In this document: piece by piece, positions 22,757 through 29,828 of the stretch
Position numbering within the stretch: position 1 is the stretch's first letter
Layout of the letters: each line of letters begins with the position of its first letter
Origin: a virus
IMG/VR virus record: IMGVR_UViG_3300033149_003448
Span: 1 to 35,821 of that record
Strand: one strand, 5' to 3'
DNA: 35,821 nucleotides
Made by a program: the position numbers and the translations under genes
Notes under the pieces: model-generated
Told to the model about the DNA's origin: nothing
Database searches by the model: none
Seen by the model: the letters and a program-made list of their open reading frames with translations, nothing else

Positions 22757-23821
22757 ATGGCCGAAGCGGTCTTCAGGGTTCGCACACCGGGCGCGACGCG
22801 CGCCGCGCGGGCGATGGGGCGGCTGGCCCGCGGAATGCGCGCGACGGTCGGTCAGGCCAAGCGGATGTCGGCGGGGTTGTCTGCGCTGGGCGGCCGGCTG
22901 CTGAGCTTTCGCGGTCTCCTGGCGAGCGCGGGCGTTTACGCCGTGGGGCGGTTCGTCCGCGAGTCCATGAATCTGGCCTCCGGCCTGGACGATGCCACTG
23001 CGGCATTTGAGCGCCTGGCCGCCGCGCGCGGCCTGAAAAACGGTGCGCAGATTTTGCGCGACGGCGCCGCGGCCATGGACTACATGATTAGCAAGGCCCG
23101 CGTGGCGTCTATGGGGGTGCGCCTGTTCGGGGCCAATACCCAGCTTACCGGCGAGCAGCTTGTCACCGCGATGAAATACGCGCGGTGGCTCTCTGACAAG
23201 GCGCTGATACCGATGGACGAGGCCGTCGAAAAGGTCACCGGCGGCCTTACCTCGATGCACAGCATTACCTTGAAGGGAATGCTGCTGAACCTCGATGCAG
23301 AAGGCGCGGTTCGGGAGCACGCCAAGGCGCTCGGGGTACAGGCGTCGGCGCTTTCGTTCGCGCAGCGCAGCGCGATAAAGCTCAACCTGATTATAGATTC
23401 CATGAAGGAAAAAATGAAAGCCGCCGGCGACCCGACGCTGGACGCGGCGGACAAAATCAGTCAGCTTGGCGCCGCGTGGGAAGACCTCAAGACTACGCTT
23501 GTCAGGGGTAGGGTCGGCGAAATTCTGGGCCAGGCCGCCCAGGGGTTGACCGCACTGCTGCGTATGGCCGAGGGGGAAGATTTTTTCCCCGAGCGCGTTG
23601 AGGGCCTATCGCCGATGGTCGAAAGGCGCCTGGGCTACGGGGGGGCGCACCGCACGGCGGGCACGGCGGCGCTCTACGCGTCGCGCGCGCGCGAAGCCTT
23701 CCTTGCCGCCGGCGGGCTGGGCCCGCTGGGGTGGTTGCTCGCCGGCCGGGAAATCGGCCAGGCACCGGCGGTTTTCCCTGACGCCAAAGTGCACGTGCGC
23801 GCCGCGCCGGGGGGCTCATAA
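22757..23821 (+). CDS. Tape measure protein (short)
   Basis: ATG at 22757 with a GAGGTGGG site upstream. The 354-residue, mostly helical protein has a basic Ala-rich N-terminus, a hydrophobic segment (LLSFRGLLASAGVYAVGRFVRE), and the conserved tape-measure block around ASGLDDATAAFERLA...KALIPMDEAVEKVTGGLTSMHSITLKGM. Position after the frameshifted chaperone fits. At about 0.15 nm per residue this predicts a tail of only about 50 nm. Confidence 0.83.
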   Translation: MAEAVFRVRTPGATRAARAMGRLARGMRATVGQAKRMSAGLSALGGRLLSFRGLLASAGVYAVGRFVRESMNLASGLDDATAAFERLAAARGLKNGAQILRDGAAAMDYMISKARVASMGVRLFGANTQLTGEQLVTAMKYARWLSDKALIPMDEAVEKVTGGLTSMHSITLKGMLLNLDAEGAVREHAKALGVQASALSFAQRSAIKLNLIIDSMKEKMKAAGDPTLDAADKISQLGAAWEDLKTTLVRGRVGEILGQAAQGLTALLRMAEGEDFFPERVEGLSPMVERRLGYGGAHRTAGTAALYASRAREAFLAAGGLGPLGWLLAGREIGQAPAVFPDAKVHVRAAPGGS

Positions 23822-24231
23822 TGGCTACCATGGCCGTATACGGCGGTACGACGTTCACCTCGCCGAGGCCGTCAACCGACGCGACCAACTTTTTCGCGTA
23901 TGGGTTTTCGTCGATTCGCCCGACGACGCATCGGCTCAAGGAGTGGGTATACGCCGGGTCAGACGGCGTCAGCGTCGTTCGGTTCGGGCTCGACTACGGC
24001 GAGCTGACGATGGTCGGCCACGTCGAGGGCAATTCTCTTGCCAACCTCGAGTCGGCAAAAACCACGGTGGAGAACCTGCTGACCGGCTCGCCGAGCTCGC
24101 TCACCGACGTTTACGGCACGACCACGTATACCAACGTCATTATGACCGGGTTAGAGTGGGGACGCCACTACTCGCTTTCCTCCGGTCGCCACTGCGCCGA
24201 GTTTACGATTACGTTCCGTAAGGTGCAATAG
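23821..24231 (+). CDS. Distal tail/baseplate protein, 136 aa
   Basis: ATG at 23821 overlaps the tape measure stop. Beta-rich sequence (TTFTSPRPSTDATNFFAYGF..., WVYAGSDGVSVVRFGLDYGELTMVGHVEGNSLANLESAKTTVENLL, HCAEFTITFRKV). The pattern resembles small tail-tip proteins (Dit-like or tail-tube fold). Placement directly between tape measure and the large tail protein supports a distal tail role. Confidence 0.65.
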   Translation: MATMAVYGGTTFTSPRPSTDATNFFAYGFSSIRPTTHRLKEWVYAGSDGVSVVRFGLDYGELTMVGHVEGNSLANLESAKTTVENLLTGSPSSLTDVYGTTTYTNVIMTGLEWGRHYSLSSGRHCAEFTITFRKVQ

Positions 24232-26396
24232 TGGCCATTCTCACCGACGCCCCGGTTTTCCGCGTCGATACGGCGGAGGCGTGGACGGAATCAAGCGACC
24301 TGAGCAAGGCCGACTGGACCGAGGCGGCAAATATGGTGCCGGTCGACTTCCACAAGCGCGAGGGGCCGGAACCCAATACGCTGATAGTACGGGCTACATA
24401 CGACCCCGGATTGAGCGGCCCGGCGTATCCTTCCAGCGTCGTCCGCAACGGATACGAGCGGCGGCCGGACGGCAGCGACAACGACCTTGTGCTTCCGGCG
24501 GTCAGCGTTGGCAACGTGACCGGGGGGCTGCCGCCGTTCTCGCTTGTCCGCCTGTACGACGTACCGGCCGGCGCAACGCGCTTTGTCGGTATCGTCACGT
24601 CGTTCAACTGGCACTTCCCGCCGGGGCAACCGGAGTATTGTATAATCACCGTTGCCGAAATCGCCCGCTGGCACATGGCGCGCATCGGCGTATACGGTCA
24701 ACGTATTTGGCAACACCTGCAAGAAACGTCGGCCTGGCTGACCAATACGTTGCCAGTGTACAACGAGGGGGACAAGCCCGACCAGCGGTGGAAGGACGGC
24801 GGGGAAGGGGACGACTCCGCCGACCTGTCTCACGTCCCCCCGCTGCTCAACACGCTGGACGGCTCACAGCACACCGATGGCAAGGACTGGAGCGGATTTT
24901 GGACTTACGGCGACATCTGGAACGCGCTCCGGCGGGAATACAACCTGACCGGGAACGACGCCGACGGCTACGCGCAGGGCAACGGCGCGGTGTCCACTAG
25001 CAAATATCTGGTGTGGCCCGAGGCGATAGTGGGGGGCACGGCTCCCGGCGAGCCGACGCTGGAGCGGCTTTTCTACGACTCCACCGGCGCGGATAACAAG
25101 GCGCTCGATATGGCGCTGGGCGGGATGTCCCTGTGTGAGGCGATAGATACTATCGTCACACGCGCCGGCGGGCTCTCCTGGGCGTGCGAGTGGAACGATA
25201 CCAAACACAAATACGACCTTTACGTCTTTTTGACAAGCGACACCGACGCGTCGTTTGACGGCACCGACGCAATCACGCTCAGCCGAGGCGCGCTGGACGC
25301 CTCGGTTGGCACGTCGCCGCCCGACGTTGCCGGTGGCTCGCTGACGCTCGACTGGAACGACGCGCGAAACAGCATCAAAGCGCTGGGCGCGAAAAAGCGT
25401 TTCGAGGTCACGCTGTCAACCGCGGATGACACGCTCAATTTCGGCTGGACCGCATCCCAGCAGGCCGAATACATTACGGAGCTTGCCGCCGGGCGTCGAA
25501 CGGAACGCTTCCCCGACGTATTTTGCACCTATCGGATTGCGGAGAACGCGACCGACAACCAGGTATACTGGGACCCGTTTTTCGTGGATGAGGATTTCGA
25601 CGGCCGGCGTCCGATTCTGCCGGAGATGCTTTCGCGGGTACTGGCCAGTGACGAGGCTGGCACGGTTCGCCCGGTCTCGGTCGAGATACACGTTTGGCGC
25701 TCGAAGGACGGCGGCTCGACGTGGGAACCCCTGCACGGCGTTCCGGTCGACGTACGCCCGGACGGCTCAATCTGTCTCGGTAACGAGGCGAGAGTCAAGC
25801 GCAGCTACGTTACCGACGACGACAAGACGGTCACCGACATATTTACCTGGGACGGCAGTTCGACGCCGTACGATATCCGCGTCACGATTGCCGTTGAGTC
25901 TACCAACCGCCTGACTACCGCCACGTCGCCGCTGCAGGCCTCCGGGCGGGCTCAGCCGGGAACCTACTGGCCTACGCTTGAGATGGTAGAGGATGCCGGG
26001 GACCGCTTCCGGGGCGACTACCGTTCACAGGCCATACTCTATTCGTATGACGCCGACGGCGAGGGCGGATACGAGCCGCGGCTGAACAAGGACGAGGGGG
26101 CCAATACCTGGGGCGACCACGAATACGGGTCGGGGACGCCGGAGGCGATTCGTAATGACCAGGCCGCCCTGGGGGCGGTGGCCCAGCGGATTCTGGACGC
26201 GCGCGCGCGCCCGAGGGTGCACGGCGAGCTGGTGATTCCGCCGCACGGTATCTCCTGGACGCTCCGGCCGGGAGACTATATCGACAAACTGACCGGCGGC
26301 GGTGGCCGTCCCGACGTACAGCTGAACGCGGTGGTCAACGGCGTCAGTTATACTAGTCTGGACAGTACGGACCTTGCTATGCGGGTGGGCTTCTAA
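24231..26396 (+). CDS. Tail hub/baseplate protein, 721 aa
   Basis: GTG at 24231 overlaps the previous TAG. Large beta-rich protein following the distal tail gene, the usual position of the central hub (Tal/gp27-like). Segments such as FSLVRLYDVPAGATRFVGIVTSFNWHFPPGQPEYCIITVAEIARW (a hub-type barrel) and SLCEAIDTIVTRAGGLSWACEWNDTKHKYDLYVFL fit. The last part (GELVIPPHGISWTLRPGDYID) is like other baseplate hubs. No peptidoglycan-hydrolase domain is recognised. Confidence 0.7.
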   Translation: MAILTDAPVFRVDTAEAWTESSDLSKADWTEAANMVPVDFHKREGPEPNTLIVRATYDPGLSGPAYPSSVVRNGYERRPDGSDNDLVLPAVSVGNVTGGLPPFSLVRLYDVPAGATRFVGIVTSFNWHFPPGQPEYCIITVAEIARWHMARIGVYGQRIWQHLQETSAWLTNTLPVYNEGDKPDQRWKDGGEGDDSADLSHVPPLLNTLDGSQHTDGKDWSGFWTYGDIWNALRREYNLTGNDADGYAQGNGAVSTSKYLVWPEAIVGGTAPGEPTLERLFYDSTGADNKALDMALGGMSLCEAIDTIVTRAGGLSWACEWNDTKHKYDLYVFLTSDTDASFDGTDAITLSRGALDASVGTSPPDVAGGSLTLDWNDARNSIKALGAKKRFEVTLSTADDTLNFGWTASQQAEYITELAAGRRTERFPDVFCTYRIAENATDNQVYWDPFFVDEDFDGRRPILPEMLSRVLASDEAGTVRPVSVEIHVWRSKDGGSTWEPLHGVPVDVRPDGSICLGNEARVKRSYVTDDDKTVTDIFTWDGSSTPYDIRVTIAVESTNRLTTATSPLQASGRAQPGTYWPTLEMVEDAGDRFRGDYRSQAILYSYDADGEGGYEPRLNKDEGANTWGDHEYGSGTPEAIRNDQAALGAVAQRILDARARPRVHGELVIPPHGISWTLRPGDYIDKLTGGGGRPDVQLNAVVNGVSYTSLDSTDLAMRVGF

Positions 26397-27007
26397 TGCA
26401 AACCGCGCTTGACCGCCAGCGCGCCCGGCGCGCGCAGGAACGCCTGACCGCCGGGAGCGCGCTCCGCAAGCACCAGCGCCTGGCCGGGCCGCTGTTACCC
26501 GCGGGGATTCCGCCCGGCGGGATGATTCCCTACGCCGGCGACCCGAACTCCGTACCCCAGGGGTGGCTGCTGGCCGCCGGCCAGGCGGTCAGCCGAACGG
26601 AATACGCCGCGCTCTTCGCGGCAATCGGCACGACCTTCGGCAACGGCGACGGGTCTACGACGTTCAATCTGCCGGACACGAAGAACCGCTTCGTCGTAGG
26701 CTCCGGCGACACCTACGCGCGCGCCGAAATCGGCGGGGCAACTACGCACAGGCACACGGAGAGCGGACACACTCACGACCTACACCTACAGGGCGACACG
26801 GAGGACGCCACTCCCTTTGGCGGGCTGAACGTAGACGACAACGATGACGGCGCGCGCGCGAAAACGGTGGACAACACAGCGGACACGGGCGGCGTCCACC
26901 ACCACGCGATAGATATCCAAACCGCCACCGCCGAAGGCTCTATCGAAACGGACACCGCCGAGCACATACCGCCGTATCTCGGCCTGCCCCATATCATCAA
27001 GACATGA
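26396..27007 (+). CDS. Tail fibre protein with collar domain
   Basis: ATG at 26396. Residues about 41-105 contain GGMIPYAGDPNSVPQGWLLAAGQAVSRTEYAALFAAIGTTFGNGDGSTTFNLPDTKNRFVVG, an unmistakable phage tail collar domain (PF07484 type). The C-terminal part is His-rich (THRHTESGHTHDLHLQ; GGVHHHAID), as in collar fibres that coordinate metal, and ends IPPYLGLPHIIKT, the typical collar ending. It likely contacts the host surface. Confidence 0.9.
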   Translation: MQTALDRQRARRAQERLTAGSALRKHQRLAGPLLPAGIPPGGMIPYAGDPNSVPQGWLLAAGQAVSRTEYAALFAAIGTTFGNGDGSTTFNLPDTKNRFVVGSGDTYARAEIGGATTHRHTESGHTHDLHLQGDTEDATPFGGLNVDDNDDGARAKTVDNTADTGGVHHHAIDIQTATAEGSIETDTAEHIPPYLGLPHIIKT

Positions 27008-27237
27008 CGCGCAAGGTCGAAACCAAAAGTAATCCGCCCTGCCCCATCTGGTGGTTTCTGGCGCTTGTTGGGGCTGTGATTTTCGGGTGGCTCTACGTGC
27101 TGGACGCACAGGCGCGGTCGGCCGAGGTTGAACGCGCCGTAGTCCGTTCCGAAATTTCGCGCATGGTAGAAGACGTGCGAAAAATCCGCGAGGTGTTGGA
27201 GCGCCTTACAGTTGACCGCGGGGGCGACGGCGGCTAG
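27004..27237 (+). CDS. Membrane protein with coiled coil (holin/spanin-like)
   Basis: ATG at 27004 overlaps the collar gene stop (ATGA). The 77-residue protein has one transmembrane span (WWFLALVGAVIFGWLYVLD, about 16-34) followed by a charged heptad-rich tail (VERAVVRSEISRMVEDVRKIREVLERLTV). This topology resembles inner-membrane spanins or small holin-like proteins. Coupled with the following lipoprotein, a two-component spanin is a fair hypothesis. Confidence 0.62.
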   Translation: MTRKVETKSNPPCPIWWFLALVGAVIFGWLYVLDAQARSAEVERAVVRSEISRMVEDVRKIREVLERLTVDRGGDGG

Positions 27238-27317
27238 TCCGCACGGGGCTCGGGCGCTTCCTCCCCGCCCGGCCCCACCCCCCGCGTGTAGGGGGGGAGA
27301 AAGTACGGAGGTGTAGT
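27238..27317 (+). other. Gap with C/G hairpin before the lipoprotein gene
   Basis: CCCCCC and GGGGGG at about 27279-27297 can pair around GCGTGTA. There is no T-run. The ribosome-binding site CGGAGGTG lies at the end. A weak terminator or mRNA hairpin. Confidence 0.35.
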
Positions 27318-27785
27318 ATGCGGTGGTTGGTGTCCCTGGTGTTCCTGGCGGCGGTCGGCTGTGCCCCGATGACGCCGGAGCAGAAGACTAAAATCGATGT
27401 GCTCAACGCGCAGCTCGGCCAGTTGCAAAACGACCTGCGGGTCGTAACGCAGCGGGTCGAGTCCGGCGAGCTGACCGTCAACGAGGGAATCGAGGCGACG
27501 CGGAAAATCTACGCTCAAATCCAGGATGTCCGCCGCGCCACCGACGCCGTGAAGGCCTCGGGCGTCAAGTGGTATCATGTCGCATGGGGAATCCTGTCCG
27601 CCCTGCTGGGCGGCGGCACGCTGCAAAGCCTGCTGCGCGGCGCGGTGCTGCGGCGCGTAGTCAGGGGCGTAGAGAAGGGCGGCAACGCCGATACCAAGAA
27701 GGCAATCGCCCGCGAAGCCGCCAAGGGACCGACCGGCGGGATAATCTCTACTCTGCTCTCCGGCTGGGTCGCCAAATTGACATAG
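27318..27785 (+). CDS. Phage lipoprotein with coiled coil and hydrophobic segment
   Basis: ATG at 27318, after CGGAGGTG. Begins MRWLVSLVFLAAVGCAP: a signal peptide with lipobox A-V-G-Cys15 (less usual Ala at -3). A heptad region (LNAQLGQLQNDLRVVTQRVESGELTVNEGIEATRKIYAQIQDV) and then a hydrophobic stretch (WYHVAWGILSALLGGGTLQSLL) follow. A lipoprotein suggests a diderm host and possibly an outer-membrane spanin, though at 155 residues with a second hydrophobic segment it may be a holin-like membrane protein. Confidence 0.65.
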   Translation: MRWLVSLVFLAAVGCAPMTPEQKTKIDVLNAQLGQLQNDLRVVTQRVESGELTVNEGIEATRKIYAQIQDVRRATDAVKASGVKWYHVAWGILSALLGGGTLQSLLRGAVLRRVVRGVEKGGNADTKKAIAREAAKGPTGGIISTLLSGWVAKLT

Positions 27786-27789
27786 TACC

Positions 27790-27975
27790 GTGTATCCCCT
27801 GGGGGAATATGAGCGGCTGCGGGTGCTCGCCGCAATAGAGCGCCTCGCCGCCGAACTGGGCCGCCGGGAGCGAGAGCTCCCGGCGGTCTCTCCCCTGCGG
27901 CGGTCAATCCTGCTGATAGAGACAGAGGCGATTCGCGCCGAAATGGCCCGCCTGGCCGCGCGACTACAGCGCTAA
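27790..27975 (+). CDS. Small helical hypothetical protein, 61 aa
   Basis: GTG at 27790, 4 bases after the lipoprotein stop, without a good ribosome-binding site. Sequence LGEYERLRVLAAIERLAAELGRRERELPAV...EAIRAEMARLAARLQR, probably a helical hairpin. The coding sequence contains a perfect 11-bp hairpin with a GAGA tetraloop (27861-27886). Last gene before the terminator. No family recognised. Confidence 0.5.
   Translation: MYPLGEYERLRVLAAIERLAAELGRRERELPAVSPLRRSILLIETEAIRAEMARLAARLQR
27861..27886 (+). other. Perfect 11-bp hairpin with GNRA tetraloop
   Basis: CCGCCGGGAGC (27861-27871) pairs with GCTCCCGGCGG (27876-27886), closing a GAGA tetraloop, the most stable loop class. It lies in the 61-aa ORF near the late-unit end. 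No T-run follows (TCTCTCCCCT). It could stabilise the 3' end of the late mRNA. Confidence 0.6.
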
Positions 27976-28007
27976 GCGCGCCTAAATCCAATAACAACAG
28001 GGGGTTG

Positions 28008-28034
28008 AAAAAAGCGGGTTTTTTCCGTTTTTTT
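28008..28034 (+). terminator. Rho-independent terminator of the late unit
   Basis: AAAAAAGCGG pairs with CCGTTTTTT (A28008-13 with T28028-33, CGG with CCG, one bulged G), followed directly by the T-run to 28034. It lies between the last late gene (stop 27975) and the early promoter whose -35 begins at 28037. Confidence 0.65.
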
Positions 28035-28036
28035 GC

Positions 28037-28065
28037 TTGACACCCGCGCGGGGCGGGTGTATAGT
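28037..28065 (+). promoter_or_regulatory. Strong sigma70-type early promoter with spacer dyad
   Basis: TTGACA (28037-28042), exact 17-base spacer, TATAGT (28060-28065). The spacer carries a perfect dyad ACACCCGC (28040-28047) and GCGGGTGT (28053-28060) with 5 bases between, positioned between the two boxes like an operator. Expected start point near A28072, which coincides with the first paired base of the leader RNA helix. Confidence 0.85.
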
Positions 28066-28071
28066 ATAGGC

Positions 28072-28207
28072 AGAGACGGGAGGCAGCAAGATGGCTTACA
28101 ACGGGTACCTCAGACCGGCCGGCGGCGGTAACCCCGGAGCAGCCCGCTCCGGCCTCCCGTCTCTCCAGCCCCGCCGGCCGGCCTGGGGTGCCGCCGGGAG
28201 GTGTGAG
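28072..28207 (+). promoter_or_regulatory. Structured 5' leader RNA, candidate cis-regulatory switch
   Basis: AGAGACGGGAGGC (28072-28084) pairs perfectly over 13 bp with GCCTCCCGTCTCT (28152-28164). Inside are two further stems: GGGTACC (28103-28109) with GGTA-A-CCC (28127-28134), and CCGGAGC (28134-28140) with GCTCCGG (28146-28152), a three-way-junction shape. GCCTCCCG (28152-28159) can instead pair with CGGGAGG at 28195-28201, which is the ribosome-binding site of the GTG at 28208. The two pairings exclude one another. It fits no riboswitch class I can recall. Confidence 0.6.
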
Positions 28208-28603
28208 GTGAGGGAGGCGCGCAGGGTCACCTGGCAGACCGGGGACGGGCGGGCGGTGGTGGTGACCGTCGGGCTCGACGTGCCTGCGAGCCTGGCGGGC
28301 AACCTCCGGACCGCAGACCAGACGCCGGAGCGGGTGGTCCGGGTAGACGTGACGCTGGCCGGCAAGCCGGTCAGCCATGCGGGCCTGGAGCCGGTCGAGG
28401 GGCACCGGGCGGTCGTAGCCCGGCTCGGCAAGGTCGGGCTCGTGCCCGCTAACCTGGAGCGGGTATGCGCGGCAATCGCCGAGGTCGAGGCCACCGAGGA
28501 GTACCAGGCTAGCGAGCGCATGTGGGCCTCCTGGTCGGTAGACCGGGCCCGCTACGAGGCCGAGCGCGCCGAGGTCGAGCGCGCGATGAGGGGGGGAGAG
28601 TAA
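28208..28603 (+). CDS. Early phage protein, 131 aa
   Basis: GTG 28208 is preferred to in-frame ATG 28091. The 5' part is a structured leader with non-protein-like translation (Gly/Pro-rich), and 28198-28210 is the same GAGGTGTGAGGTG initiation box used by later genes. The product (VTWQTGDGRAVVVTVGLDV..., HRAVVARLGKVGLVPANLERVCAAIAEVEATEEYQ) resembles a phage family I recall with an ARIG.vGL...I..AI.E.E core; function unknown. First gene of the early unit. Confidence 0.65.
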   Translation: MREARRVTWQTGDGRAVVVTVGLDVPASLAGNLRTADQTPERVVRVDVTLAGKPVSHAGLEPVEGHRAVVARLGKVGLVPANLERVCAAIAEVEATEEYQASERMWASWSVDRARYEAERAEVERAMRGGE

Positions 28604-28604
28604 G

Positions 28605-28799
28605 GTGGTAATCAGCAGGCGGTATGCGCGGGAGCTAGTACGCGAGGGGCGCGCGCGTGAGGTGGGAGTGACGCGCGGCGACCAGGACTGGGAGAGGTAC
28701 GTGATTGTCGAGCGCCTGGACCTGCAGCGTGTCGACCACTACCGGGGGACGCTAGCCGACGAGCGCCGGGCCGACGCCTACAGCTACGAGGAGGTGTGA
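28605..28799 (+). CDS. Small early hypothetical protein, 64 aa
   Basis: GTG at 28605 behind GGGGGGAGAGTAAG. Sequence VISRRYARELVREGRAREVGVTRGDQDWERYVIVERLDLQRVDHYRG..., a compact alpha/beta protein ending YEEV. The ...REGRA..VG...... pattern recalls small phage proteins (ISRR.A..L...G.A) of unknown function. Its last codons overlap the next initiation box. Confidence 0.65.
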   Translation: MVISRRYARELVREGRAREVGVTRGDQDWERYVIVERLDLQRVDHYRGTLADERRADAYSYEEV

Positions 28800-28800
28800 G

Positions 28801-29082
28801 GTGGAGCGGGTCAGTGTACCCGGGGCCCCGCGCGGTGTCTATTTGGTCGCTACGCCCGACGCAGAGTACCTGTGCAGCGCTACCGCGCTCGACGGGAGCG
28901 CGGAGGCACTCCGGGAGGGGTACGCCCCGGCGGCCGAGCGGGAGGGCTACTGCCGCCGCCTCTACCGGGAGGGCCTGGAGACGGGAGCCGAGTGGGAGCC
29001 GACCCGCGAGGCGCTGAGCGGCCGCTGGGCCGGTACGCCGCTCGCCGGGGCGCTCTACGTCCGGCCGCGCGAGGAGGTGTAA
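28801..29082 (+). CDS. Small early hypothetical protein, 93 aa
   Basis: GTG at 28801, preceded by GAGGTGTGAG. Sequence VERVSVPGAPRGVYLVATPDAEYLCSATALDGSAEALREGYAPAAEREGYCRRLYREGLE..., ends PREEV. No recognised family. GC-rich coding with other open frames overlapping; the GTG-box and stop overlap decide the frame. Confidence 0.6.
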   Translation: MERVSVPGAPRGVYLVATPDAEYLCSATALDGSAEALREGYAPAAEREGYCRRLYREGLETGAEWEPTREALSGRWAGTPLAGALYVRPREEV

Positions 29083-29083
29083 G

Positions 29084-29278
29084 GTGATAGATTTTTGCGA
29101 CGGAATCCGCAGACTGCTCTGTGACCGATGCCTGCGCCCGTCGCCCGCCGTGGACCAACGGACCGACCCGTTTGTGGCGGCCAGGACGGCGGGCTGGCGG
29201 GTAGCCGGGGATGGATTAGACGAAGACCTGTGCCCCGCCTGCCGCCGGCAGCGCCCGCCGGGGGAGGTGGCCGAATGA
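29084..29278 (+). CDS. Small zinc-ribbon protein, 64 aa
   Basis: GTG at 29084 in the box GAGGTGTAAGGTG (29074-29086). The protein has two Cys pairs: LLCDRCLRP and EDLCPACRRQ about 35 residues apart, a standard zinc-ribbon spacing. Probably binds nucleic acid or another phage protein. ATGA overlap with the next gene. Confidence 0.65.
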   Translation: MIDFCDGIRRLLCDRCLRPSPAVDQRTDPFVAARTAGWRVAGDGLDEDLCPACRRQRPPGEVAE

Positions 29279-29475
29279 CTACCGAGGAGCTACTATACGC
29301 GGTCCGGGCGGTCATCGCGACGCTGGAGATTGAGCCGTGTCCACGCTGTGGCGGCGACGGCAGCCTTAACCGCTGGGATGCCTGCGCCACCTGCGGCGGC
29401 ACGGGCGAAATCGTCGTTGGGCGGATACTGCCCGAGGCCCTACGGGGTCTCCGCGAGGCGGCGGCGAAACAGTAA
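29275..29475 (+). CDS. DnaJ-type zinc-finger protein, 66 aa
   Basis: ATG at 29275. The centre has EPCPRCGGDGSL...DACATCGGTGEI, two CxxCxGxG-like motifs as in the DnaJ cysteine-rich domain, here a single pair of repeats that would bind one zinc. N-terminal helix TTEELLYAVRAVIATLEI. Role unknown. One-base overlap with the next gene. Confidence 0.75.
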   Translation: MTTEELLYAVRAVIATLEIEPCPRCGGDGSLNRWDACATCGGTGEIVVGRILPEALRGLREAAAKQ

Positions 29476-29828
29476 TGGCCGGCGACACATCGCTCGTTGC
29501 CGGACAGCCCCTGGCATACTGGGACCAGCCCTTCGGGCGGCGCTCGTTTTGGGCGTGGAAACGCCAGGGAGAAGGGGGGTTCCGGCGTCTCGACTACCGC
29601 CCGGCCGACCCCCAAAAACCCGTTCGGGCGGGTGTGGGGTCGGAAAAAACCCGTTCGCCCCGCCACGGCGGTTCTGCGGCCACAGAGACCCGCCCCTGTA
29701 GCCGGTGCGGGCGGCCGGTACCCCGGCCTAAGCGCGGTCCCTGGGGGCGGTACTGCTCCCCGGCCTGTCGGGGGCGGGCCTACCGAGCCCAGCGGGCCGG
29801 TATACCAGGAGGGATAGATGTACGTTGA
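29475..29828 (+). CDS. Zinc-finger protein, 117 aa
   Basis: ATG at 29475. The N-terminal part is aromatic and basic (YWDQPFGRRSFWAWKRQ). The C-terminal part has CSRCGRPVPRPKRGPWGRYCSPACRGRAYR, a C-x2-C...C-x3-C zinc finger common in phage proteins. The DNA in the middle has two AAAAACCCGTTCG copies (about 29615 and 29645). Chosen over an overlapping 106-codon frame because only this frame has the Cys motif. Confidence 0.65.
   Translation: MAGDTSLVAGQPLAYWDQPFGRRSFWAWKRQGEGGFRRLDYRPADPQKPVRAGVGSEKTRSPRHGGSAATETRPCSRCGRPVPRPKRGPWGRYCSPACRGRAYRAQRAGIPGGIDVR

Noticed and set aside
27777-27808. TTGACA at 27777 as a promoter
   Set aside because: No -10-like box occurs at 16-19 bases distance; it overlaps the end of the lipoprotein gene.
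28091-28207. ATG 28091 as start of the first early gene (170 aa)
   Set aside because: Although in frame and behind GGGAGG, this stretch is a multi-stem leader, its translation is Gly/Pro-rich and the initiation box at 28198-28210 matches the following genes.
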